64,000 nt of DNA. Origin: Euptelea pleiosperma. Its lineage: Eukaryota > Streptophyta > Magnoliopsida > Ranunculales > Eupteleaceae. Where the stretch lies: positions 10,851,248 through 10,915,247 of the forward strand of contig CM068551.1 of the NCBI GenBank assembly GCA_035048495.1. Direction: 5' to 3'. How positions within the stretch are numbered: position 1 is the first letter of the stretch; every line of letters begins with the position of its first letter. Positions 32,689 to 43,442 of this stretch are shown here, piece by piece. The translations under genes were made by a program, and so were the position numbers. Below the pieces are notes generated by a model that saw only the letters and a list, made by a program, of their open reading frames with translations, had not been told where the DNA came from and made no database searches.

Positions 32689-35600
32689 ATGGCATCATCA
32701 ATGAATAAAGGATGGATGATGCTAGACGATCGGACGACGGCAGAGTACGCGAAGGGAGTTGCTTCATTTTTAGAGTTTATAGTGGAAAACTGTGGTAATC
32801 ATAATAAGTTTTCTTGTCCATGTACGAAATGCCGAAATGGAAAAGGGATGGTCGGCCTAAGCACGATTTCAGAACATTTGTTTGAAAATGGTATCGATCG
32901 ATTGTATACCACATGGTATTTTTATGGAGAAAAAAAATTGTCAAGTGATGCACAACCATCAACAACTGAATCTGTTGCTGAAAACGAAGCAGCGGACAAT
33001 CCTAGGATGGATGAACTTGTGAACGATGTATTTGGAAGAATTGGTGAACAAGCTGATGCATTTATGGAAGATATTCAAAGAAATGAAGATGGGCATGAAG
33101 GCACTTCGGATTTCCACGGTCATCAAGTGAATGAAGAGAATAAATATAGTTCATTACTTGATGACGCAAAGCAACCTTTATACCCTTCATGTCCAACAAA
33201 ACTCACAAAGTTGTCAGTTATTGTTGATTTGTATAACCTAAAGGTATGGAATGGCTGGTCAGACAACAGTTTCGGTGAACTCCTTCAATTGGTTAAGAAG
33301 TTGTTACCAGAAGGAAACTCATTACCAGAAAAATGTTACGACGCTAAGAAAATGATCAAAGATTTGGGAATGGTGTATGATCAAATACATGCATGTCCGA
33401 ATGATTGTATTCTGTATTGGAAAGAGCACAAAGACAAGCAAAGTTGTCCAGTATGCCATGCATCTAGATGGAAGAGTGAGTACGTGGTACAGAAACAACG
33501 TAAACCAATCCCTGCAAAGGTTTTGAGATACTTTCCTCTTGCGCCAAGGTTAAAAAGACTTTATAGGTTAGTATTCAATCATATATATAGTTTCATTGCC
33601 TATTTGAAACTTTTGGTTTGTATATATAGAAGCTAGTATATATATATATTTGTATTTTGGTGTGCAGTGTAGCATGGATATCTAAAGAAATGACTTGGCA
33701 TGTAAGAGCAAAACAGTCAAGCGGTGTCATGCGACATCCTGTCTATTCAGCAACTTGGAAATCAGTAGATTTGACATGGCCAGATTTTGCCCTTGAGAAG
33801 CGCAATGTCCGTATAGGATTTGCAGCTGATGGCTTCAATCCTTTTGGCCATCAAAGTAGTATTTACAGTTGTTGGCCTGTCATCATAGTGCTATACAATC
33901 TACCCCCCTCGTTATGCATGAAAAGAGAGTTTTCGATGTTGACCATATTGATACCTGGTCCAAAAGGGCCGAGTAAGAACATTGATGTCTATTTACAACC
34001 ACTGATCAACAAGTTGAAAGAGTTGTGGTGTAATGGGGTCTCAGTGTACGATGTTCTTCGTAATGAAACTTTTATTCTGAAAGTTATTCTACTGTGGGCA
34101 ATTCACGATTTTCCAACACATGGGAGTTTATCAGGTTGCGTAACACATGGTTACTTTGCTTGCCCTGTATGTGCCGAGGGAACCGTTGCCCAACATCTTA
34201 AGAACAGTAGGAAGATGTACTATATGGGTCATCGAAGATTCCTTCCAATTGGTCATGTATTCAGGACTCAAAAGGTGCCTTTCAATAATAAAGTCGAAGA
34301 GGGTCAATGTCCTCGTTGATTGACTGGGATTGAAGTTGAAGAGAAGGTGAACAATATCCAGATGGATGTCAGCAAATCAAAAGGGAAGAAACGAAAAAGG
34401 AGTGAAGATGTGTTAGAAAATGAGAAGAGTGCTTGGTACAAAAGATCTATTCTGTTCGAGTTGCCATACTGGAAGGAAATCGATATTCGTCATAACTTGG
34501 ATGTCATGCACACTGAGAAGAATGTTACAGAAAACCTACTATCAATGATTTTAGAAGTGAAGGACAAAACGAAAGATGGAGCAAGTGCTCGTGAAGATCT
34601 GGTGGCCATGAACATTAAGAAAAATTTATGGATGAAAGAATGTGATCACCCAAGGCACCCCTCACTCTCAATCGTATGGAAAAAGAACAGTTCTGTCGTA
34701 CTTTATATGATTTGAAGGTATCGATTGGGTATTGCTCTTCAATGAAACATCATATAAACCTGGAGAAGTTAGAAATAAAAGGGCTCAAGTCACATGACTA
34801 TCATGTCATTATGCAACAGTTGTTGCCTGTGTTACTGCAACATGCATTTTCAAAGTACAAGGATCTCTTTAAAGCTATTCAACGAATTTGCATCTTCTTC
34901 AATGTATTGTGTGCAAAGGAGGTGAGGGTAGAACATTTGGTTGCTGTCAAACACAATTTAGCAAAGGCTGTATGCCTTCTAGAAAAGATTTTTCCACCAT
35001 CATTTTTTGTTATTAGCGTTCATCTCATGATGCATCTAGCTGATGAAGCAATAGCTTGCGGTCCAGTCAGATATCGTTGGATGTATCCTTTTGAACGGTA
35101 TATTCCTAAACTTGGTGAGATATCAATTTAATTACATATACATTGGCCGACAATACTAACAATTGGACGGTTCTTCTGACAGTTTAATGAAAATTTATAA
35201 AGGATATATAAGGAATGTTGCTAGACCTGAAGGATGCATTGCAGAACGTTATATCGTAGAGGAATCGATTCTATACTGTATGGAATACATGCCTGATGGT
35301 GATAAGGGAAATCACAAGCATACACGTGATAGATTCCTTGACGAAGATGGCGATGAGTGTGTCGATGAAGGGCCTATGGACAAAGGCAAAGACATAAGTC
35401 TTTCTTTAGTACAGTTCCAACAAGCCCGTAGATGGGTTTTGCACCACCACGAAGACATTGATGCTTGGCTAAAGTAAGTACTATTACCACAAAAATTTTG
35501 AGTAAGCCCATTATCATTATAATTTTTTGTTTATTGCCATACCTCAGTATATAATAGTGCAACTGTCATTCTTGTAGGAGGTATGACACACATTTAAGAT

Positions 35601-36394
35601 CAAGTGGTCTGAGTATCTCAAAGAAAAAGGGAAGTGTGTCGAAGGAAAGGGATGACGGTTTTGTCCTTTGGCTACGTAGAGAGGTATTATTTATATTTAT
35701 TAATTCAATTCTTCAACCAAAAATACAATGTATATCTGTCTATAGTGACCTAGAAATTCATTTTAAGTTTATGTTTTGCCTGCAGCTGGAAAATATTGAT
35801 GGTGAGTCGACATTGAAACGACTAGCCGATGGACCAACATTCAAGGAAAAAGCGTATAACAAATACCGTGTCAATGGTTTTGTATTCGCTACAAGTGGAT
35901 ATGAATTAAATAAAACAACACAAAATAGTGGGGTCTCCATGCAAGCCATTACTTTGTTCAAGTCTAGTGGTAAAGATAAAAATTTCAAAGAAGCAGATAC
36001 CACGTACTACGGACTAGTGAGACAGATAATTGAGTTGGATTACATTGATTTTAGTCAAACGGTATTCTACTGTGACTGGGTCAGGGTGGAGGACAAGACA
36101 AACGGATGTTTTGTTGATCCTAAGACAAAGTTGACAATGGTAAACATGGAAAAATTCAAAAGAAATGATAGGGAGGTTGATGAACCGTTCATTCTTGCAT
36201 CAGAAGCAAGTCAAGTGTTCTACTCCAGGGATCAACGGAGATCTGGATGGTTTGTTGTTTTAAGGGCACCTAGGAGCTTGACAAAAAAAGTGGACGCGGT
36301 TGAAGATCCTACCCTGTATCACTCGCCTATTAGTGAAAATATAAACATATTAGACATTCTAAGAGAATTTACGTTTGACTCGGACAATGAGTAA
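32689..36394 (+). pseudogene. CACTA TNP2-type transposase (TNPD-like)
   Basis: The protein would cut and join CACTA ends. Exon 1 (32689-33566) starts MASSMNKGWMML and holds a Transpos_assoc-type domain with FSCPCTKCRN and W-FYGE. Exon 2 from 33668 has the TNP2 transposase domain (VAWISKEMTWH, GFAADGFNPFG, WAIHDFPTHG, CPVC, HNLDVMHTEKN). Then come DUF4218 (HHINLEKLEIKGLKSHDYHV, HLMMHLADEA) near 34740-35110, a linker exon 35170-35475, and DUF4216 (TYYGLVRQIIELDYI, FYCDWVRV) to the stop at 36392. Damage seen: a stop at 34318 and a frameshift near 34676; the splice join at 35165 may also be faulty. The upstream in-frame GTG at 32680 is not needed as start. Confidence 0.9.
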
Positions 36395-36603
36395 CATATA
36401 TTGAATGTAATTAATGTCCTTGTCTATCATTTTCTAAAATGAATAGAATGACAAATTCTCATTTTATTGTACAAGAAATGATCAGTGTGATGTTTAGTTT
36501 ATTGTTTCATGATTCTACGGAAGACAAATCATATGAACATTTATGTTACGTATCAATATCATAATCCCATTACTTATACATACAGGTGTATATATAATAC
36601 GCT

Positions 36604-38263
36604 ATGGCAACGGTAAGTGCACTAAGTTCCCAAACTGCTCCATCGGTTGCTTCGACAAATCAACCGAAGGTAAAAGTAGATTTCAATACTAATGGCATGC
36701 CAGTGGGGCCAAACTCAAATAAGTTGGCTTCAAGGTATGGGGATTTGGTCCGCTCACATATCCCTATTACTTATCTGGACTGGCGTGTTGTGCCATTAAG
36801 GCACAAAGATGATGTGTGGAATGCACTACAGGTGGTATACTCACTCTATCAAACAATACTTTATTTGCATATAAAAATCATAGCATTCTTTGTTATGACT
36901 TTTAATATTGATTAATTTTTAATGTAGAACGAATTCGAACTTCCTGTGACATATAAGGAGCAATGCATGAAAAGCATGTGCGAGGTCTTTCGTAGATATA
37001 AGACCAAGCTTAGAAAGGATTATTATGATACCCAAGAGAACCACGATGACAGATTGAAGAATTGTCTTCCCAATATTAGGCCAGAGGATTGGGTTGAGTT
37101 TGTTGATATCACTGCTACACCCAAAATAGTTGAACGGAGAGAAAAAAATGTCAATAATAGAAAAAATCGTACAGTCTATCATACTACTGGTAGGCATGGG
37201 AGTGCGAGAATGGAGAACACCATGGTAAGTACAATTAGTTAATTAAACCCCGTACGAAAAAGGGTTCCACTTTTGATAAATTTTTTGTTATTACAATTCT
37301 TTTTAACCGCCACTGGGAAATTTCTCATAAATTCAAAAGCAAACCGTCTCAGAGGGTGACAAACCCATAACAATGACTGATTTATGGATACAGTCACACA
37401 CCAAGAAGGACGGTTCTATTTCTGAAAGCGTCACTCCTTATATGGTGGGTTCATAGTCAAACTTCCGTGTATAGAATTCAAAATTTCTTTTTTACTCAAG
37501 TATAATGATGCAGGAGAAGATCAGGAAAATTGTAGAAAGCTATAGTGAAGCTAGTGGTTCTAGTTCTGCCGAGGACATCCTAAGTGATCCGGTGTCTAAG
37601 GTGTTTGGAAAGGATACAAGGGGTCGTGTCCGTGGTGTAGGAACCACTGTTTCTAGGACACAAATTCAGTCATCAATTCCGGTACGTGCCCAATTAAGAG
37701 AGAAGGAAGAGAAGTTAGGTTCACAATTGAACGACATGACGGAGTTAAAGTCTAAAATGGATAACTTCGAACGAATGCTTCAAACGCTAATCGTATGTAC
37801 GTGTAGACCATTAGATTGAAATGATCTATCTATATACTTCATGAAGCATTGGAATTTCTAAATTCTTGATTGTTGCCATCAATCGGTACTGTACGGTATG
37901 GTACAAACTTCAGGAATGACCCCTGGACTTGCGCCTCAATCGACTCCTTCAACAGCACAGTAGACTGTAAACTTGTCTGCAGATCCACACACACCTGCTA
38001 TATCATCTATCAGGAAAAGACGGTGTGAATTGCTGGATTGGAAAAAATGCGTTGCAGGAGTAGCATTTGCATACGAGGAGTCCATGCCCATGGTTGTACA
38101 TGGGAGACCCATTACTGAAAACATGGTCAGGGTTGAAGTCATAAAGATTATATTGTCGGATACCCCATTGTGCGTCGATCACATGGACGGAACCACTCTC
38201 GGCGAAGTAGGTCAAGGTGGTTTTACTGTATGGCCAAAGAATTTTATTAGGCCTACAAATTAA
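36604..38263 (+). pseudogene. CACTA second gene, Transposase_24/PTTA type (TNPA-like)
   Basis: Exons fit 36604-36831, 36928-37224, 37340-37444 and 37514-37792, all phase 0 with GT-AG ends, then a last exon from about 37914 to 38263. The N-terminal region has YLDWRVVPLRHKDDVW and CEVFRRYKTKLRKDYY, as in plant En/Spm Ptta proteins (Transposase_24). The middle has DPVSKVFGKD-RGRVRGVG, then a basic coiled-coil-like segment near 37690-37780. The end resembles DUF8039 (CELLDW, VHGRPI, GFTVWP). A TAG at 37961 lies in the last exon frame, and the splice phase there is unclear, so activity is doubtful. The TNPA role, binding subterminal repeats, is inferred from family. Confidence 0.8.
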
Positions 38264-38464
38264 TTGTATGGCTAAACTGATACTTTTATCTTGAGCTACA
38301 CTACATTGCAAACATCTTCATTTACATATTTCTATTTACTTGACTATAGTAGTTCTGTATGAGCTTATGTCTTTCAACTTGATTGTATGGATTGAACTTA
38401 CTATTTCTATTGGTTGTGCTACACATGTACAAATATATATTTACTTGCAGGCTGTGACTAAACC

Positions 38465-38854
38465 ATGTCTCCAACTGTATGTTGGGGGTGTCAACAACCC
38501 AATCACATATATCCCAACTGTCCATACAAAAAGAGTTGTCCTAATTGTGATGTGGGCCATATAGTGTGGAGAATTGTGATGGGTGAGACCCCTAATAAGG
38601 GTCGCCCGTATTATAAATGTCACAAGAACTGTGGTTACTTTAGATGGGGTGATAATGTGAGCAAGTCAGATGGTGGTGCAATAGCATCATCATCAGGAGC
38701 ATCATCATCTTCTGAGATAGCTCTTCAAAATACAAGTACGTCAACTAATGTTGATGGCCTTTCCCGACTATTCCAAGAAGCAGTCCGAGTTGCTTCTACA
38801 GAGAATGCTGATGTTTCTATGACAGTTATCAATTTTAAAAAGGCGAAGAAATGA
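38465..38854 (+). CDS. Small CCHC plus GRF zinc-finger ORF in CACTA
   Basis: An intact 129-residue ORF with a true ATG. Residues 5-20 form a CCHC knuckle (CWGCQQPNHIYPNC), and about residues 25-60 form a GRF zinc finger (CPNCDVG, NKGRPYYKC, CGYFRWGD). GRF fingers bind single-stranded DNA in other proteins. A serine-rich segment follows, then a basic tail. It lies 200 bp downstream of the PTTA-type gene on the same strand and could be a separate gene or a last exon of it (TTGCAG acceptor-like sequence at 38446-38451). Confidence 0.7.
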   Translation: MSPTVCWGCQQPNHIYPNCPYKKSCPNCDVGHIVWRIVMGETPNKGRPYYKCHKNCGYFRWGDNVSKSDGGAIASSSGASSSSEIALQNTSTSTNVDGLSRLFQEAVRVASTENADVSMTVINFKKAKK

Positions 38855-38927
38855 GTTCATGTCGATGTGAAACTATTATGATGGTGATATGTAAATTTAA
38901 GTAATGATACTAGACTTTTTTATGTTT

Positions 38928-39071
38928 GAATGGTTGTTTTTATTTATAAGTGTGGAATGGATAGTGTTTATGTGAGAATGGTTGTTTTTATATATATGTG
39001 TGGAATGGATGGTGTTTATGGGAGAATGGTTGTTTTTATATATATATGTGTGTGTGTAGAATGGATGGTTT
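38928..39071 (+). repeat. Three-copy 48-bp tandem repeat
   Basis: GAATGGTTGTTTTTAT starts at 38928, 38976 and 39024, each followed by a GTGGAATGGAT-type half. It lies downstream of the GRF ORF, probably in a 3' untranslated region. Confidence 0.85.
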
Positions 39072-39740
39072 GTATTGGGTTTCAATATAACACTGGGGAA
39101 GAAGAAGAAGAAGATGATGCTGATCCAATGTTACGTGTTCCTACTGTTTCAAAGACAAAGCGAGTAGTAGTCAGCCGGGGGTACCTACAAACCCCTGATA
39201 AGTCTATACTTCTATTAATTCAAACAGAAATTAACTTAAAATATATTACTTATTGATATCATATTACTAACTAAAATTTTACGAACTATTGCGAGGCACA
39301 TACAACTGGAGCATATGAAGCAATTGGCTAAACATACTGCTTTTTATGGTAAGTTATCAAACAAACGTTTTTTTCAGCTATATGTAAGCTCAAGAATTCC
39401 TATTTTATTTTCCCCTTCTTCGTTATTATTGTTGATCTTGATCTTGAGTACTGCATATCATTTTATATATTAGAATAGGAATTGATGATTTTATATCATA
39501 CTACATACCCATTTATGTGACAAAGGTAATTGTGTGCACTTTGTTTTCTTTCTTAATAGTCCAATTTCATGATTCCTGCCTAAGTGATGCAACTGATTTG
39601 GTTTTCTTGTAGACATGATGTTTATTTATTGGAGATATCTTTTTGGGATTCACATTTATTTGGAATATTAATCAGCGTGATGCCTCTGATTGTTATATTT
39701 GGTTGACTCACATACCTAACATACTTTCGTGATTTTGTAG
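39072..39740. other. CACTA interior, intron-like
   Basis: A short acidic coding-like run (EEEEEDDADP, 39097-39130) is followed by T-rich sequence ending in the acceptor-like TTTTGTAG at 39732-39740. It may be captured intron belonging to the helicase fragment. Confidence 0.3.
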
Positions 39741-40100
39741 GTGAAAGAAATTCCCACATCATTTTCATCCATAAACGATTATCTAGAGTCGTTTCGTTAT
39801 CCTCTGATTGAGGAAGTTAGAGTAGAGCTGTCCTCTAGCTTAATTGCTATATCTAAGGCTCCTCATGTGAGAATACTCTTAGAGGGAGATCATGCTGCTG
39901 ATGGTGAATTTGACTTCAGTTGCTCTAGCTCTGGTACTGAGCATAGGGGGCTTTTTGTGCCAAGGGTACGTAATATTATTCTCTTGTCTCCTATGATACC
40001 TAAAGATGTTTCAGAGCTAAAAAAAGGTGTAGGAATTTCCAGTTTAGCTGCTGTTAATGAGGTTGGAAGAGGTGCTGGAAGACACTGTAAAGTCAAATTG
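39741..40100 (+). pseudogene. Captured SEN1-like helicase fragment
   Basis: After TTTTGTAG the frame reads VKEIPTSFSSINDYLESF, RYPLIEEVRVELSSSL and a short acidic linker, then GLFVPR and DVSELKKG. The IP-F-S-DYL-SF-PLIEE-R-EL-SS pattern is the N-terminal signature of plant SEN1-like P-loop helicases (the At1g65810-like family, from memory). No Walker motifs are present, so only an N-terminal exon was taken. It lies inside the CACTA, downstream of its transposase genes, on the same strand. Confidence 0.7.
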
Positions 40101-40134
40101 GGTACAATCTTCTTCTGTATAACTAACCCTTATC

Positions 40135-40680
40135 TTGTGCAACCATGCAGCAACGTTATCCATACAAGCTGGAGCAACAAGGATCATTGTGTCCAATCCT
40201 CCCTGTATCTCTAATGTCTGGAAGAGGTACATTGCATTACCCGACCCATACATTGTTATCATATTTGTGAATTTGCATTTATCATTGCATTCCTCAATTC
40301 ATTGTTACCATCTTTGTGGACTTGCATTTATCTAAACTTTATGTTGCCACATTCTGATATAATGGGTTCTGCTGAGGTAACTTCAGGTTGTCAAAGCTGC
40401 ACAAGGACAAGTTCCTATTTTCCTGGATGGTGGTGTCTAGCATGTGACAGACGTCTTCAAAGCATTGGCATTGGGAGGCTCTAGCAGTTTTGTGAGTATT
40501 AAATAATCATATGATCATGGTAGAAAATACCCCGATGTATTCCTCCTTGGCAATCTATCCATCTGACTCTGTTCTTTGGCTGCTGAAGGTGAGGCTGGTG
40601 TAAGGAAGGTATCAAATGCTTTGCAATGAGTTTGAGCTAACAATGGCATTAAGTGGATGCTGCTCACTTAGGTTATAAGA
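40135..40680 (+). pseudogene. Captured glycolate oxidase fragment with introns
   Basis: Three exon-like pieces match peroxisomal (S)-2-hydroxy-acid oxidase in order. Piece one (about 40147-40227) gives SIQAGATRIIVSN. Piece two (40387-40491, bounded by CAG and GTGAG) gives VVKAAQGQVPIFLDGGV, a stop, then TDVFKALALGGSS. Piece three (about 40570-40674) gives SLAAEGEAGVR-like and FELTMALSGC words, with shifts. These are the FMN-binding C-terminal blocks; the catalytic His block (SNHGARQ) is lost. Retained introns show DNA-level capture, not an mRNA copy. The fragment is dead by stop and shifts. Confidence 0.85.
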
Positions 40681-40689
40681 CATTTCTTA

Positions 40690-43442
40690 GTTTGGGTCGG
40701 AATCGAAGTTTTTTCTAGTGAAATGGTGTTTAAACTCAAATCAGATTTAAGCATCTTGCATGGTTTGCAGATTTATGACTAACTCAAAGATATAAGATTT
40801 ATGACAAACTCCATCAGATTTAAGCATCTTGCATGCTTAAATATGACAAATTCAAATCAATAATTTTGAAGCAATCTGAAATGCAACCCAATGCGTGTCA
40901 GATCGTATTTGTGCTCATCTTGCAAACAGATTGTGTTGCATTTCAGATTGTGTGTTCAGATTGCATTAGAGTTATGTGAATCAATCTGAAATGCAGCCCA
41001 ATCCGTGCATATGCGTGTTCAGATTGTGAACATTGTTATTGAGAACATGTTATGGGACATTGTTTTGGTCTCATTTTCTAATCTGCCATTGAGGTTTTCA
41101 ATTAATTTTCATGCCTAAACATGCAATAGTTGCATATGATTGAGGTGTTTGATGTTTTGTTTCTTAAAGTCACAAGTTTGATGTTTTGTTTACGTGGTGT
41201 GACCATACTTTCTCCTCTAATCATTTTGTTCACAACAACTTATATCCATTAAAGACTTCCCACCCCTCTATTCAAGCTGCTCTTTGTCTCCAAGCAGCAT
41301 GCTTTTCTTTTGTCTCACGATGCATATTTATGGGCACATTTTAATGACTTTAATACTGAATTATTGATGAATTTCTTCCTATGGCCTAGGCTCTTATGTT
41401 GTCTTGTCTGTTTGTTTGCTTTTCTTCTTCTTGTGCTGCTATGTTCTTATATGTATACTCATGTGCCCTACTTTTCGAATATAGAGAGGAGAATCTGCAC
41501 CTAAAACTTGCAGGACCTGTGCTTGTCTTCTTCTGGAAATTACCTTCTTCAGGGAATAGGTGACTATTTTTTTTTTGTTATCTTTTCTTTCCCTTGTATG
41601 TGATTGACCCATTCAGACATATTATTTTTACCTTGTTCAGTGGGTTAGTGTGGCAATGTCTCATTCCTAAACCTATTGTTGCTTTCAAGGCATTAGTTTT
41701 GAAAAAATTTCAAGGAATTACCTTCTTCAGGGAATGGGTGACTGCCTTTTTTTTGTTATCTTTTCTTTCCCTTGTATGTGATTGACCCATTCAGACATAT
41801 TATTTTTACCTTGTTCAGTGGGTTAGTGTGGCAATGTCTCATTCCTAAACCTATTGCTGCTTTCAAGGCATTTGTTTTGAAAACTTTTCAAGGAATATAA
41901 TGAGCATTTATTTGTTTTTTATGATGATTCGAACATGGATATCAAAAAAAAAAATTGAAGTTATTTTTACTCCTGAAAAGATATAGCCGTAGTCTTTTTC
42001 CAGGACATAGGATTTCATTATTCAGTACCTTGATGATCGTTAACATTACATTTCAAATATGTTGTATCAATTCAACCTAACTTACCTAGAAAAAAAACAC
42101 TCTTATCACCAATATGTCTTTCGTTCATGTCATTTGTAGAATATTTTATAGTTTTGACATCCTTCTATGAAGTTAGATAGAACCTTGCAGTATCCTCTGT
42201 TTTAATTGGAATCTTCTTTATATGTTTGCTTCTTGTTCTCTCAAGTAAGATTCAAAAAACAAAAATGAATGAAGATAATGATATTTGTAGGATGCCAAAG
42301 GGCTCAACAAAAAAGCCAGGTTTTATGATGTGCCGCTTGTCTGCGTCAAAGGGGTCGCCCATGTGGATTGTTCATGGGAGAAAGGAGCACTAAGTAATCT
42401 TGTCTTGGCTAAATGGTTTATATAAACACGACCCCTAATGACTCTTCTGGAGAATCGTCCTGCTACATCTCATCAGTGTGCTCAGAATGCATGAATCTTG
42501 GTTACTTCCTAAAATGGATCACTTCACGCACGATACAAAAATAAGAATGTAAGTGTATCATGTCTTCCCAATAATTATTATTTTTATGGTTTTTAGGGAT
42601 GAACATTTTGCTCCAAGCACTAACATGCCGTGGTATGGTATGGGTTTCGGGTTCAAGTTTCCGTAATGAACCAGCAATGTCAAGGTTGACAGAGTCATTT
42701 CTAGGTCAGATAGGGGCTTGAACCCATGCCTCAAAGCATTCTCTAACATTGTTGTCCCAACCTTGCTTTCTTTTTCGCAGGTGTGAGATTACCAAACGAT
42801 GTTCTTCACTCGTCATGGACATCTAGCCGGGCTTCATAAGTACGCTCTTATTAGCAGTTTTGTAACCTGAAGCTGCATGGAAAGCTGAACACCTTTGTAC
42901 ACCATGCTCAATGGCATAAGATAAGATCGCCCTCATATTTGTTGGCATAAGCAACAACGAACCCTATTCTTTTAACTGTTCGTGAAATAAATTGCAGATC
43001 ATATATCATTCATCAAAGATTTAGCTGTTTATTCTATTTTCATAAATGTACCTCTTTTTTTGTTTATTCCTCTTAATCTCACTTAATTGGACACACATGC
43101 TTAAATGCACACATGCATGCACTGTGCATGCCCATAAGCATGCAGGCAGTCATGAGTTTGGCTTAAAATATACTAATGACAATGCATATGCATGATCATG
43201 TAATATGATTATAAGCATTATAACCATGATATCCCCTAAGTGGTGATCACCTTTGTTTCTTATCATCTCAGGTTAGAAAGCGAAGCGAAGGATTGAATGT
43301 AATCTTGCAAGTTGAGGGAATTAGGTATGTTGACTTGAAGAAATCAAAGAGCTCTTACTTGAAGAAATGAGAGTGTATAGTGCGGCAAAGTTGATTGTTG
43401 ATGCGCTGCTCAGCCTGCTCCAGCTTTTTTCCTCTTGATAGG
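40690..43442. other. CACTA interior, unassigned, possibly captured DNA
   Basis: No intact gene is seen. Around 40745-41000 short motifs (ATTTAAGCATCTTGCATG, AATCTGAAATGCA) are repeated locally. The segment 42285-42420 has coding-like base composition but no recognised domain. Confidence 0.3.
41538..41893. repeat. Two-copy 178-bp tandem duplication
   Basis: AATTACCTTCTTCAGGGAAT starts at 41538 and 41716, and the copies align closely up to TTTCAAGGAAT, with few changes. It is a recent local duplication within the CACTA interior. Confidence 0.92.

Noticed and set aside
38928..39071. CRISPR-like array
   Set aside because: It is a direct 48-bp tandem repeat without unique spacers, in a plant transposon.
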